Assembly (NCBI RefSeq): GCF_041435495.1
Contig: NZ_CP108645.1
Location: forward strand, 45,829 to 109,828
Direction: 5' to 3'
Source of the DNA: Streptomyces sp. NBC_01116
GTDB taxonomy: Bacteria > Actinomycetota > Actinomycetes > Streptomycetales > Streptomycetaceae
Length of the DNA stretch: 64,000 bases
Shown: positions 1-8,490 of the stretch, piece by piece
Layout: each line of letters begins with the position of its first letter
Position numbering within the stretch: position 1 is the stretch's first letter
Notes under the pieces: model-generated
Databases searched by the model: none
Told to the model about the DNA's origin: nothing
The model's input: the letters and a program-made list of their open reading frames with translations, nothing else
Translations under genes and position numbers: made by a program

Positions 1-1
1 C

Positions 2-1438
2 CGAAGCAGTTCCGGAGGGACCAGAGGCGGAGGTCAGGTATCTACCGGGAAAAACACTGGTGGTTCGGGTAGGAATTCCGGCGGAAGCGGCCCCGTAGGT
101 GCCGGGCGTGGCGGAAGCGGTGCCGGATCCGGAAGTGGAGGGCGGGGCTCTGTCGGATCCAATAGTGGCAACGGCTCCGGCGGTCGTGGCTCTTCCGGTT
201 CGAACGGTGGCGGTGAATCCGGAAAGGGGCGCGGATCTGGCGGTAATTCCGGCGGTCCTTCGCCCAAGAATTCCGGCGGTGCTTCGCCCAGGAATTCTGG
301 TGCTCAAAAGCCGGAGGAATCGGCGGGTAAGGGAAAGGGGGGCGGTTCTGCGGGGAATTCCGGAGCCAGCGGAAAGGATGGCGGCAACGGAAAGTCCGGG
401 GGGAACGGAAAGTCCGGGGCTTCCGGAACCGGCGGCGGATCGGGATCGGGCGGCTCATCCGGCGGTCGCTCCCCCGACTCGAAGACCAAGGACGGCAAGG
501 ACCAGAGCCCGAAGGCCGACCTGGAGAAGCGCGGCGGCAGTAGCCCGGGTTCGGGCTCTGCGGGGAGCGGCGGTAAGTCCGGCTCCAGCGGCGGCACCGG
601 CAAGTCCGGCACGGGCGCCAACGGCGGCGGTCCCGCCGGCGGTAGCTCGACCGGTACGGAGAGCCGGACGCCGCTGCAGCGGTCGCGGGAGACGGGGCAC
701 GGCGACGGCTCCGCGGTCCGGAACGTGGTCGACCACGTGCAGGCGTACGCGAAGGGCGCGAAGGACGGCTACCAGGACAAGCGCGAGGAGAACGGCAAGG
801 AGCACGCCCGACTCGACAAGGCCCACGACCAGCACAAGGCGAAGCAGCAGGACCCGAAGAAGGACGACCCGCAGCAGCAGGGGACGAAGGTCGCCGGACC
901 CGATGGTCAGACGCTCGTCATCGCCCCGCCGGATGAGAAGGACGACGGCATGAGCACCGACGTGAAGCCCCTCCTGGTCAAGGAGATCGACCCCAACACG
1001 CTGACCCTGGGCACGGACGGCGCAGCCGGGGCGGTCAGCCGGAAGGAGCTGCGGAACTTCAAGCAGTACGAACGGAAGCTGGAGGCCAAGGAGAACCACC
1101 TCGTGAAGGTGGCCGACGCGTGCAAGTCGCTGGAGGCCGCCGCGGAGGACGAGTCGAGGGACTGCCAGCAGCTCGCCGAGCAGGCGAAGGCCGTCAAGGG
1201 CGGGGAGAAGCTCGCCGCGAAGCTGTCGCGGCTCGCCGACAGCGCGAAGGCCCAGGCGACGGAGGCCGCCGAGCTCCGCAAGCGCGCGCAGCGCGCGGCG
1301 GAGATGTGCCGGGTCGTCCTGACCAACATCGGTACCCGGTACGCGCCGCTGTACAAGGCCGTGGTGGACAGCGACGAGACGAAGCCCGCCGAGCTCCGGT
1401 TCTACAACGACAAGGGCTCCTACGCGACCGCCGCGTAG
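2..1438 (+). CDS. Gly/Ser-rich protein with helical C-terminal domain, 5' end outside window
   Basis: The reading frame is open from base 2, so the start lies left of the window. About the first 230 visible residues are almost only Gly, Ser, Asn, Lys and Pro with many GGS and SGG runs, a flexible linker. The last 235 residues are charged and helical (Lys, Glu, Ala, Gln rich, coiled-coil-like) and contain a basic segment with many KxD and QQ pairs. It lies 20 bp before a second helical gene and is followed by a TraB-like ATPase, so it probably belongs to a conjugal transfer operon. No enzymatic motif is visible. It could be a surface or mating-pair protein or a cytoplasmic scaffold; I do not recognise a named family. 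Confidence 0.75.
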   Translation, partial: RSSSGGTRGGGQVSTGKNTGGSGRNSGGSGPVGAGRGGSGAGSGSGGRGSVGSNSGNGSGGRGSSGSNGGGESGKGRGSGGNSGGPSPKNSGGASPRNSGAQKPEESAGKGKGGGSAGNSGASGKDGGNGKSGGNGKSGASGTGGGSGSGGSSGGRSPDSKTKDGKDQSPKADLEKRGGSSPGSGSAGSGGKSGSSGGTGKSGTGANGGGPAGGSSTGTESRTPLQRSRETGHGDGSAVRNVVDHVQAYAKGAKDGYQDKREENGKEHARLDKAHDQHKAKQQDPKKDDPQQQGTKVAGPDGQTLVIAPPDEKDDGMSTDVKPLLVKEIDPNTLTLGTDGAAGAVSRKELRNFKQYERKLEAKENHLVKVADACKSLEAAAEDESRDCQQLAEQAKAVKGGEKLAAKLSRLADSAKAQATEAAELRKRAQRAAEMCRVVLTNIGTRYAPLYKAVVDSDETKPAELRFYNDKGSYATAA

Positions 1439-1458
1439 GACCAGAAGGAGAGCCGATC

Positions 1459-1839
1459 ATGGCGGAACTGACGTACAAGGCCCTCGTCCGGAAGACCGAA
1501 GCCAAGGAGAAGGCCCTGGCCAGAAACGCCGAGGGCGTCAAGAAGGCCGCGGAGAACATCAAGGAGCTCGCCGACGACACCGCCTCCGACGCGGACGCGC
1601 TCGGAGCCAAGAGCGTCGACCGCGACTCCCTGTCCGAGTGCCAGGAACTCGCGAAGATCATCCGCGGGGTGTCGGACGGCGCGATCACCTACGCATCGCG
1701 GACCGCCGACACCGCGAAGGCCGCGAAAGCAGCCGGTGACCAGGCCCGCACCACCCACGCCGGGTTCCAGGAAGCGTACGACCGCTCCGACGTCGACGGC
1801 CTGGAGAAGGTCTCACGCGACTGGTTCGAGCAGGAATAG
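1459..1839 (+). CDS. Small helical hypothetical protein of the transfer operon
   Basis: A 126-residue, Ala/Lys/Glu/Asp-rich, probably all-helical protein. The start ATG has an AAGGAG ribosome-binding site 8 bases upstream and begins 20 bases after the previous gene, so the two are likely co-transcribed. Its composition resembles the helical half of the upstream protein, and both look like coiled-coil partners. There is no signal peptide, Cys pair or catalytic motif. A strong inverted repeat follows the stop and separates it from the TraB-like gene. The function is unknown; association with DNA transfer is inferred from position only. Confidence 0.75.
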   Translation: MAELTYKALVRKTEAKEKALARNAEGVKKAAENIKELADDTASDADALGAKSVDRDSLSECQELAKIIRGVSDGAITYASRTADTAKAAKAAGDQARTTHAGFQEAYDRSDVDGLEKVSRDWFEQE

Positions 1840-1853
1840 CACCACCCACCACC

Positions 1854-1898
1854 GGCGCGGCCGGCCCGGGGACCACATCACTCCGGGCCGGCCGCGCC
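1854..1898 (+). terminator. Inverted repeat between transfer genes
   Basis: A perfect 16-bp stem (GGCGCGGCCGGCCCGG and its complement) with a 13-nt loop lies 14 bases after the stop of the preceding gene and 38 bases before the TraB-like start. No T-run follows, as is normal for Streptomyces terminators. It may terminate or attenuate transcription into the ATPase gene. Confidence 0.6.
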
Positions 1899-1936
1899 CC
1901 TGTGCACCACCCAGAACTCAGACAGGAGACTCCCTC

Positions 1937-4276
1937 ATGTCCACGCCCACCCTCACCAGGACGGTGCCGAACGCGGAGCCGGCGGAGCGGGCCGCCGCAG
2001 CACTCCAGATCGCTCTCCCCGTCGGGGTGGGCCTCCTCGCCCCCCTCCTCGACCCGAGCGCCGCGGCCTACGCCGGAGCCGGGTTCCTGGCCGGTGCCAC
2101 GTTCACCGGCGCCAACTACATGAACCGGCTCGGCCGCTGGGCCTCCCAGCTCCCCGGGATCGACATCGCGCGGGCGCACCGCGACACCCTGGGGATCTCC
2201 ACGATCACCACCGGGATGAGCCTGGCCCTGGGGCAGCTGGGCGGCGCCGACGCGTCCGAAGCACTGATGGCCGGGTTCCTGGATCCAGTGACCGTTCCCG
2301 GGATCCTGTCGCTGGGGTGGTGGGCCGCGGTCGGCTTCACCGGATGGCGCCTGCGCCGCGTCTTCGGCCACCACACGGTCACGGTCCAGGGGCAGGCGGC
2401 ACCGGCCGTATCCGGCCCGGCGAACGGCGGTGCCCCCGCCCCGGTGTCGCTCGCCGACAAGATGATCGCGGCCTGGGGCCGTGTCATCAGCGACCCGAAG
2501 ACGGGACGCCACCGCAACCAGGTCCTCTCCGACGTCGTCATCTACCCCGACCGCTGGGAGGGGCGGATCACCGCCGCCCTGGGCGACTCCGTGAACGTCT
2601 CCAAGGAGTCCGTCTCCAGCCTCTTCGGCCGCTCCGTCGACCACATCAACCTGAAGTTCGGCACGCACTCCGGAGAGGCCCTCATCACCGTCTGGTACAC
2701 CCAGCGCGCCGAGCTCGACCCCTCCACCCTCGAAGGGGCCTGGAAGCGGGTGAGGGCGCGGATCCTCCCGAAGACCCACCTGGAAGAGGTCGGCGCGGAC
2801 GTGAACACCGGCGGCCAGGTGGCGCGCGTCGTCGCCGACGACGACCTCGACGCACTCCCCCGCGTCGTCAACCTCGGGGAGCTCGCCGGGGCGCTGCGCC
2901 GGTCCATCGACCTCGTCTCCTACGAGCCGGGACGCCGCGACCCTCGGCGCGCGATCATCCGCGTCATGGACCACAACCCGCTGGAGGCGGGCCACGACTT
3001 CCCCGGCCTGGACTCCCTGATCGCCACCCCCGGCGGCTGGGTCAACATCGGGAAGATCGCCTCCGGATTCCCCGCACGGATCCAGCTGTTCGACCCGAAG
3101 CTCGGCGCCCTCCACGTCGTGATCGCCGGTACGACCGGCTCCGGCAAGGGCGGCACCGCCCAGATGATCAGCCTCGCGTACCACGCGAACAGGATGGCCC
3201 AGATCTACGGCGACCCGAAGGGCGCCAGCAACCCCGCGATCCCGAAGATGGCCGCCTACAGCGGCCTGACGAACCTCGGTGCTTTCGGGGCCATGCGGCT
3301 GTCCTGGTGGGTCCTCCAGCACCGGATCGAGGAGGCCGCCCGCCTGGAGCTGAAGAACTTCGTCCCCACCGCGATGCGGCCGTACTGCGCCACCATCCTG
3401 GACGAAGCCGCTCAGATGCTGGCCCCGGGAGCACCGAACCGCAAGGAGGCCGTGAAGATCGTCAAGGACGGTGCCTCCCTGACCCGCTCCCTGGGCATGC
3501 CCTGGGTCCTGATCAACCAGACCGTCAACCTCGACCAGCTCGGCAGCGAGCAGGCGATCCGGGCGAACCTCCTGGCCGGCGGGACCTGGATCATCCTGCG
3601 CACCGACAGCGACCAGGTGAACCTCGGCGATCTCCCGCCGGGCTTCGAAGGCCTGGACCCCTCCCTGATCCCGGCGGTGTGGGCGGAGGAGGACGACTCG
3701 CTGGTCTACGACCCGACCGTCGAGGAGTCCGACCCGCGCCGCACCTTCGGTCTCGGCTACGTCGCCGCACCGGGCGGCCGCGCGGGCATGATGCGGATCG
3801 ACAACCTGGAGGACGGCACCGAGCACATCCGGCCCGAGAACCTCACCGCCCCGGTGGATGTGCCCTGGTGGGGCGACGAGGCGTACATGGAGGAGCTGGC
3901 CCAGACCCCGATCCCCGGCTTCGAGGAGAAGGACGGCGAAGGCGGGACGGGCGAGGCGGGGACCTCGTTCCCCGGCATCGACCTCCCGAAGCCCAGGGAG
4001 CGGACGTCGGAGGAGAAGGTCCTGGCCGCACTCCGCGACGAGTCCGACCCCTTGTACGTGAGCATGCTCGACGAGGGCGACGAGATCACCTCCGACGACA
4101 TCGACTACGTCGAGCGCGGCCAACTGCTGGCCGCCAGCGGGGTACTGGAGTCGACCTTCGCCAACGTGCTGAACAAGCTGGAGAAGAAGGGGCAGATCCA
4201 CCGGGTCAAGGACGGGAAGGCCTCGAAGGTCGCTCTGGGTTGCCGACCGGACGAGACCGGCGACGAAGCGCCCTGA
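1937..4276 (+). CDS. TraB/FtsK-SpoIIIE-type DNA translocase for conjugal transfer
   Basis: A 779-residue ATPase that, by analogy with Streptomyces TraB, pumps double-stranded plasmid DNA between mycelial cells. Hydrophobic segments near residues 25-65 and 90-135 suggest an N-terminal membrane anchor. A P-loop (GTTGSGKGG) spans residues 398-406, and a Walker B-type CATILDEA has the acidic pair at 489-490. The C-terminal 90 residues look like a winged helix comparable to the DNA-reading gamma domain of FtsK/TraB. I chose ATG 1937 because AGGAG lies 8-12 bases upstream; the open frame extends further but is weakly coding. It is preceded by two transfer-operon-like genes. It could also be a chromosomal-type SpoIIIE relative, but the plasmid context favours Tra. 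Confidence 0.85.
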   Translation: MSTPTLTRTVPNAEPAERAAAALQIALPVGVGLLAPLLDPSAAAYAGAGFLAGATFTGANYMNRLGRWASQLPGIDIARAHRDTLGISTITTGMSLALGQLGGADASEALMAGFLDPVTVPGILSLGWWAAVGFTGWRLRRVFGHHTVTVQGQAAPAVSGPANGGAPAPVSLADKMIAAWGRVISDPKTGRHRNQVLSDVVIYPDRWEGRITAALGDSVNVSKESVSSLFGRSVDHINLKFGTHSGEALITVWYTQRAELDPSTLEGAWKRVRARILPKTHLEEVGADVNTGGQVARVVADDDLDALPRVVNLGELAGALRRSIDLVSYEPGRRDPRRAIIRVMDHNPLEAGHDFPGLDSLIATPGGWVNIGKIASGFPARIQLFDPKLGALHVVIAGTTGSGKGGTAQMISLAYHANRMAQIYGDPKGASNPAIPKMAAYSGLTNLGAFGAMRLSWWVLQHRIEEAARLELKNFVPTAMRPYCATILDEAAQMLAPGAPNRKEAVKIVKDGASLTRSLGMPWVLINQTVNLDQLGSEQAIRANLLAGGTWIILRTDSDQVNLGDLPPGFEGLDPSLIPAVWAEEDDSLVYDPTVEESDPRRTFGLGYVAAPGGRAGMMRIDNLEDGTEHIRPENLTAPVDVPWWGDEAYMEELAQTPIPGFEEKDGEGGTGEAGTSFPGIDLPKPRERTSEEKVLAALRDESDPLYVSMLDEGDEITSDDIDYVERGQLLAASGVLESTFANVLNKLEKKGQIHRVKDGKASKVALGCRPDETGDEAP

Positions 4277-4464
4277 CCGCTGGTCACATCACCGCGCGCT
4301 CCCACGGGCGCCCCGCTTCCGGGTCCTGCCCCAGCTGCCTGCCGCGCGCACTGCGGGCCACTGAACGCCCGGGGCGGCCGCCGGTACTTGGCCCGGCCGT
4401 CCCGGGCCTTCGGTGGCCACGTCACCGCCCGCCCGCACCACATCGATCTCTCTGGAGGCTCTTC

Positions 4465-4572
4465 GTGCTCATCCCCCGCCCGCGTCGCCGGATCGGACGG
4501 CCCCGCCCGCAGCGCCCCGGAACCCGCTACCCGCAGCGCCCCGGCCGGCTTCCCGGTACCTGGAGCCGGTGA
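4465..4572 (+). CDS. Small Arg/Pro-rich peptide
   Basis: A 35-residue reading frame starting at GTG, with a good GGAGG site 8 bases upstream. Its stop overlaps the ATG of the next gene (TGATG), which suggests translational coupling. The product is dominated by Arg, Pro and Gly and could bind nucleic acid or simply serve as a coupling leader. Reality is supported only by the ribosome-binding site and the overlap. Confidence 0.4.
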   Translation: MLIPRPRRRIGRPRPQRPGTRYPQRPGRLPGTWSR

Positions 4573-4850
4573 TGCCGCGCACCCGCCGCAGCGAGGTGAC
4601 GCGGGTGCCACGCAGCGACGCGATGCTGCCCGAGTACGACCGCAGCACCGTGCCCGAGGGCCTCGTCACGCGGCGTGCTCTGCGGGATATGGGGCTGAGC
4701 CCCGGTGACAACCGGGGCCCGGTCGCGATCCTGCGGTGCCGACTGTGCGGCACCCGCCCGCAGTGGTCGTGCCGCCACCCCACCCGGGGCTTCCTGCTCC
4801 GGGTCGACCTGGCCGGACCCAAGCGGATCCCGACGCTGGCTCAGCTTGTT
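4572..4850 (+). pseudogene. RRQRL-motif zinc-binding protein, 3'-truncated
   Basis: The first 93 codons match a family common beside Streptomyces transfer genes: VTRRALRDMGL (the RRxxL motif), then CRLCGTRPQWSCRHP (zinc ligands) and a LLRVDLAGP segment. After the codons for TLAQ the frame runs into unrelated sequence antisense to the next gene, and the second Cys cluster that normally ends the protein is missing. The break is at about base 4848, two bases before the stop of the opposite-strand gene. This is a clean recombination or insertion junction, not a frameshift. The residual product, if made, would be fused to an antisense-coded tail. Confidence 0.65.
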
Positions 4851-4852
4851 CT

Positions 4853-5248
4853 TTATCTTCGGCGGTCTCCGGCTGGGTCGGGCGGGCCCATGAAGGCGTC
4901 GAGCTCTTCGATGATCTTGCGGAGCTCGCGGGCTCCGCGAGGCGACATTGCTCGGATCACGCCGTCGAGTAGGGCACGGCCTTCGAGAGGGTTGCCGCAG
5001 CAGTACCAGTGCACGTTGCCGAACTCGTCGTCGTGCCAGAGCTCGCGCGCGGGCCTGTGAACGTAGTCCTTCCACAGGCGCAATGCCGCACTGATGTCCC
5101 CCGGTTGGAGGTAGTTCCGGCTGTATTCAAGGCGCACGATCTCGGACAGCGCTCGCGAGGAGAGGCGGTCAATGGCTGGCCTTGAGCGCTGTGACTGCCG
5201 CCGGTCCGGGCGCCCGGCCCGGATGCGTCCTGGCCGTCTACGCGGCAT
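4853..5248 (-). CDS. Hypothetical protein with HDDEFGNVHWY motif
   Basis: A 131-residue protein with an Arg-rich N-terminus followed by a soluble mixed domain. The most distinctive stretch reads LWHDDEFGNVHWYCCGNPLEG. GAAAGG stands just before the ATG on the minus strand. Similar proteins are, to my memory, widespread as uncharacterised Streptomyces proteins. Its stop codon (TAA) abuts the junction that truncates the upstream zinc gene, so it arrived with, or next to, the inserted block. Function unknown. Confidence 0.65.
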   Translation of the reverse strand: MPRRRPGRIRAGRPDRRQSQRSRPAIDRLSSRALSEIVRLEYSRNYLQPGDISAALRLWKDYVHRPARELWHDDEFGNVHWYCCGNPLEGRALLDGVIRAMSPRGARELRKIIEELDAFMGPPDPAGDRRR

Positions 5249-5386
5249 GGACCTTTCGGTTGGTCGTCATGCCGCACATGGTGCCACAAAGTCGAACGGT
5301 GTCTCGAACGAGTTCGCTCGCCTGGGGATTCGCCGGACGTGGGGGGCGGCCTTCGCGTGATCATGTGCTCCGACCAAGGAGTACAC

Positions 5387-5581
5387 GTGACCACGACGAA
5401 GGCCGCGAGGGTGCGTCTGCTGCACCACAATGTCCGGCGGGAAGCGTTCGCGGAAGCGTCACGCTTCCGGGGAGACTTCTACGAGTGCCTGACCGCTCGG
5501 CGCGACGAGTTGTTCGAGCTGGCGGACGCGGTGCTGTACTTCAAGGCCGTGAGACAGCATCGTCCGGAAGTCCCGCGATGA
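5387..5581 (+). pseudogene. N-terminal remnant of a putative IS transposase
   Basis: From GTG 5387 the frame encodes ARVRLLHHNVRREAFAEAS and EFYECL-like and ARRDELFELADAVL segments, which I recognise as the start of a large Streptomyces transposase family. After about 52 codons the similarity stops (AVL followed by YFKAV...) exactly where the opposite-strand DUF6193 gene ends. About 90 percent of the transposase is missing. AAGGAG lies 5-10 bases before the GTG, so the native 5' end is intact. It marks a deleted insertion sequence at one edge of the foreign block. Confidence 0.6.
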
Positions 5582-6308
5582 TGGCCGCGACGGCCTCTGC
5601 CGCACTGTCCAGCTCTTGCAGCCGTCCGTCGGGGAATCGCACCTGGTAGCCGCCATTTCTGAGCGGCATGGCCGCCGGCAGGTCATGGCAGGTGGGCGGC
5701 GCGGCCCGGCGGCTGAAAGTGACCCAGTACATGCTCCGCCCTGGCGACAGGACTCGAAGCCGCTGCTGTTCGAAGGCGGCCTCGACGAGCTCGTGGAGCG
5801 CAGTGTCCGGCCTGCGCGCGGCGGCCTCGCGTAGCTGGCGCCATCGCACTGCAACAGCCTCTCCACGCTCATGGGCCTCGGCCAGCTCCCAGGTCCGCAG
5901 GAAAGGCCACTGGGCGACGAGTCCCCGGACCCCGGGTTCCTGCAGCCACGAATGCAACGCCCCGACAACCGCGGACAAGTCCGGGGTGCTGCCGGTGGCC
6001 ATGCGGACACGGTTGGTCCAGCAGTCGACGACGAAGCTGCGCTCGCTCTGTGCCATCAGCACATTCGCCGAGTGGCCGTCGGCTTCCACCCGTGCGGCCA
6101 CCTGGCGCCAGCCTGGTGAGGATGTCAGCTCGACGGCAAGACCGTAGCCTGCACGATCGGCCACCACTTGCAGGGCATTCTGCAAGGATCCCGCCTGGAC
6201 GACCTCGGGGTACAGCGTCAGGTACTCGTGCATCGGATCGTTCGGCGCTGCGTCGCCGGCGAGTTGTTCGGGCATACGAGCGAGTCTGCCAGGCCAGTGC
6301 ATCGGCAT
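5541..6308 (-). CDS. DUF6193 family protein
   Basis: A 255-residue soluble protein. The C-terminal part contains RLRVLSPGRSMYWVTFSR followed by a GGYQVRFPDG-like strand pair, the signature I associate with DUF6193, a family labelled as linked to natural product biosynthesis but without a proven reaction. ATG 6275 (MPEQL) is an alternative start, as neither site has a strong ribosome-binding sequence. Its last codons overlap the transposase remnant on the other strand, suggesting the IS was deleted up to this gene. No operon partner is visible here. Confidence 0.65.
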   Translation of the reverse strand: MPMHWPGRLARMPEQLAGDAAPNDPMHEYLTLYPEVVQAGSLQNALQVVADRAGYGLAVELTSSPGWRQVAARVEADGHSANVLMAQSERSFVVDCWTNRVRMATGSTPDLSAVVGALHSWLQEPGVRGLVAQWPFLRTWELAEAHERGEAVAVRWRQLREAAARRPDTALHELVEAAFEQQRLRVLSPGRSMYWVTFSRRAAPPTCHDLPAAMPLRNGGYQVRFPDGRLQELDSAAEAVAAIIAGLPDDAVSRP

Positions 6309-6608
6309 CTTCGCTGCCTACGTCCGAGACCCTGCCCGGAACGCTGAGCGGGCTGGCCGACATGCCGCCGAGCCGCCGGCCTGGCCGCCCGGCATTCAGC
6401 GCTTCCGCTTTCGCCGCCCCGGGTGGGGCCGTGCGTAGGACCGGCCAGCCCGCTCGCCGAACGGCGGCTCGACGGCCCCTGGCCGCCCCTCTGGCCGTGG
6501 ACCAGCGCCAGGAGCGGCACGCCGAGGCCGACACCGACCGGCCCCGGCCCTGACCGATCAGCCCGTCGCCGCGCTCGCGCGCTGCGACCAACACATACGG
6601 AGCACCCC
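6309..6608. other. Intergenic stretch, no supported gene
   Basis: Roughly 300 bases between the DUF6193 gene and the next plus-strand gene. A plus-strand frame ending at 6553 (tail LAVDQRQERHAEAD) has codon-like GC bias and may be the end of a lost gene, but it has no recognisable beginning. The last bases carry GGAGCACCCC before the ATG at 6609. Confidence 0.4.
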
Positions 6609-7367
6609 ATGTCTCACCTGCCGTTGCGCACCCCTGAACACCGTCTCTCCGCTGCGAAGCGGGACCTCGGTATCCCGGTCATCGTCGCCATCTGCGGCTC
6701 CACCCGCTTCATGGCGCAGATGAACGAGGCGGAGCTGCGCGAGACTTTCGCGGGGCGGATCGTCGTCAAGCCCGCCTGCGACCTCGAGAACCCCCACCCC
6801 CTGTGGGCCGACCCCGCCCGGGCCGAACGCCTCAAGGCCGACCTGGGCGAGCTGCACCGGGCGAGGATCCGCCTCGCCGACGAGGTCCTGGTCGTCGGCG
6901 ACTACGTCGGGGACTCGACCCGCTCCGAGATCCGCTACGCCCGCGCCCTGGGCATGCCGGTGCGCTTCACGCACCCCGAGGTGGACCCGGACCCCTGCCC
7001 GCTTCCGGCCGCCCCGTACGAGATTGCGCTCAACGGGGCGGGCGCCACGATCACGATCTCGCTGATGGCCGTGGAGCCGGTGCCCGGGCTGCACGTCTAC
7101 GAACTGCCCGTCGAGCACCGCGAGGAAGGCGACGGGGCGGCCAACCCGTGGCGGCTCGGCCACCACTCCGGGCGGGTGCTGGCCGCTTTTCCCTCCGAGG
7201 ACGATGCCCTGCGCGCCGCCCGCGAGGTCGCCGACCTGACCGACTGGACCCGCCCGGCCGAGGACCTCTCCACGAACGAGGACCTCGACCTGGACGAGTA
7301 CGTCGACCGCATCGAGACGCGCGCGAACTGCCTGCTCATCACCCCGCAGACGGAGACGGCACGGTGA
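6609..7367 (+). CDS. Nucleoside 2-deoxyribosyltransferase-like protein
   Basis: A 252-residue protein. The first 135 residues fit a Rossmann-like deoxyribosyltransferase or DUF4406-type fold: a VIVAICGSTRF strand-loop at about 24-34, an acidic LADEVLVVGDYVGDSTRSE segment and an ALGMPVRFTHPE strand. The second half is an unassigned mixed domain. Enzymes of this fold move deoxyribose between bases or cut nucleotide N-glycosidic bonds. I do not see enough of the active site to name the substrate. The ATG follows GGAGCACCCC. It opens a long same-direction gene set that includes other nucleotide-handling proteins. Confidence 0.65.
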   Translation: MSHLPLRTPEHRLSAAKRDLGIPVIVAICGSTRFMAQMNEAELRETFAGRIVVKPACDLENPHPLWADPARAERLKADLGELHRARIRLADEVLVVGDYVGDSTRSEIRYARALGMPVRFTHPEVDPDPCPLPAAPYEIALNGAGATITISLMAVEPVPGLHVYELPVEHREEGDGAANPWRLGHHSGRVLAAFPSEDDALRAAREVADLTDWTRPAEDLSTNEDLDLDEYVDRIETRANCLLITPQTETAR

Positions 7368-7504
7368 GCGATCCCGTCCAGGTCGCGACTGCCTCCCCTT
7401 GCACACCGTGGGCTCCTGTGACCCCTGCGCCCAGGGATACGAGCCGACCCCCGGTACCTACGTCCTCACCGCCGCGCCGGTCACGCACCGGCTCGCCGCC
7501 TGAT
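7364..7504 (+). pseudogene. Short Cys-containing gene with probable 1-bp deletion
   Basis: GTG 7364 overlaps the previous stop (GTGA), as in an intact operon gene, and starts VSDPVQV. The plausible continuation is in another frame: DCLPLHTVGSCDPCAQGY, then a stop at 7502-7504. Adding one base near 7385 would join the two. The result would be a 46-residue protein with a CDPC pair. It is either a frameshifted gene, a sequence error, or chance. Confidence 0.35.
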
Positions 7505-7529
7505 CAACGAACCCTCGAAGGAGATCACC

Positions 7530-8078
7530 ATGGCTCTGTTCACCCGCACCCTCCCCGTCCCCGCCTCCCCGCCCGTTCCCGCCCCCGAGACCTGGGCGCC
7601 GGAGGGAACGCTCGTCTCCCAGCGCTACCGGGCGCTGGAGGGCGCGACCGTTGTCGTCTACACCGCCGACGCCGACCGGGGCACCGCGTACTACGCCGCC
7701 GCCTGCCTGGGCTGCACCTACCGCGTGGGCGAGAGCACCGCGGACAGCCCGATGTCGGAGGCGGAGGCCGCCAAGGCCGCCAACACGCACGCCTCGGCCT
7801 GCCGGGCGATGCCGCGTGGTGTGCCTGCCCGGCCCGAGGACCCCGAGGCCGTCGAACTGGTCCGCTCCCGGCTGTGGCGCCACCGCTACGGCACCAGCCC
7901 GCGCCTGGTGCACCTCTCCGACTTCAACGCGCTGCGCGTCGACCTTCAGCGCTCCACCCCCTGGATCAAGGCGCTGCTGGAGTCCCTCACGCAGGCCGAA
8001 CCGGGCTTCCTCACCGCGACGCCCACCAGCGACGGGCAGGGCACCCGCTTCACCGTCCAGCCCTTCGGCCGGCCCTGA
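7530..8078 (+). CDS. Hypothetical plasmid protein with single CLGC motif
   Basis: A 182-residue protein with a good AAGGAG site before its ATG. The N-terminus is Pro-rich; residues 45-75 include ACLGCTYRVGES, and the rest is a small alpha/beta domain with an SRLWRHRYGTSP segment. There is no transmembrane region. The neighbours upstream and downstream are on the same strand with gaps of 25 and 2 bases, so it is part of the backbone operon. I do not recognise the family. Confidence 0.7.
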   Translation: MALFTRTLPVPASPPVPAPETWAPEGTLVSQRYRALEGATVVVYTADADRGTAYYAAACLGCTYRVGESTADSPMSEAEAAKAANTHASACRAMPRGVPARPEDPEAVELVRSRLWRHRYGTSPRLVHLSDFNALRVDLQRSTPWIKALLESLTQAEPGFLTATPTSDGQGTRFTVQPFGRP

Positions 8079-8080
8079 CC

Positions 8081-8365
8081 GTGCGCGCCCGGACCGCTTT
8101 TTTGGTCGCGGCCGCCGTGCCCGTCACGCTCGCCGCGGCCGCCGTCATCCTCAAGGCCAACTGCTGGCGGCTGTACGCCGACCGGCACCGCATCCACCTC
8201 ACCCCCGCCGCCCGCCGCTCCTGCCCCGACTGCCGGGGCGCGGGCGGCTGGTGGACCGGCGGGCCGTTCCCGGAGATGGAGGCGTGCGGCTGCTGGTCCG
8301 AGCGGCCCGAGCTCCACATCCGGCTCCTGCCCATCCCGGACCGGTCGGACGGACCGCCGTTCTGA
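8081..8365 (+). CDS. Single-pass membrane protein with CPDC/CGC zinc-like motif
   Basis: A 94-residue protein starting at GTG two bases after the previous stop. Residues 5-25 form a hydrophobic helix (VAAAVPVTLAAAAVIL). The remainder carries CPDCRGAGGWW and ACGCW, a pattern reminiscent of the CxxCxGxG repeats of DnaJ zinc fingers. Probably a small membrane-anchored zinc protein. A strong terminator follows directly. Confidence 0.65.
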   Translation: MRARTAFLVAAAVPVTLAAAAVILKANCWRLYADRHRIHLTPAARRSCPDCRGAGGWWTGGPFPEMEACGCWSERPELHIRLLPIPDRSDGPPF

Positions 8366-8367
8366 AA

Positions 8368-8406
8368 CGGCTTCCGCCCCGGCCGCACAGGCCGGGGCGG
8401 AAGCCG
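8368..8406 (+). terminator. Strong intrinsic-type hairpin
   Basis: A perfect 17-bp stem CGGCTTCCGCCCCGGCC with its complement and a 5-nt loop (GCACA) lies 3 bases after a stop codon. It ends the first part of the backbone operon. Confidence 0.75.
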
Positions 8407-8490
8407 CACACGGGGCCGACCGCAGCATCGGCAAAGAGCCGGCCGCCCCCGCTCCCATCACCCGAATCCGAGATCAGGAGACCTACCAGC

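Noticed and set aside
2..700. Gly/Ser-rich region read as a tandem DNA repeat
   Set aside because: The nucleotide sequence is not periodic; only the encoded protein is low-complexity and the frame is continuous with a normal domain.
1685..4201. Long antisense open frame opposite the TraB-like gene
   Set aside because: Low-complexity Gly/Val/Asp-rich translation typical of GC-rich antisense; the plus-strand gene has clear ATPase motifs.
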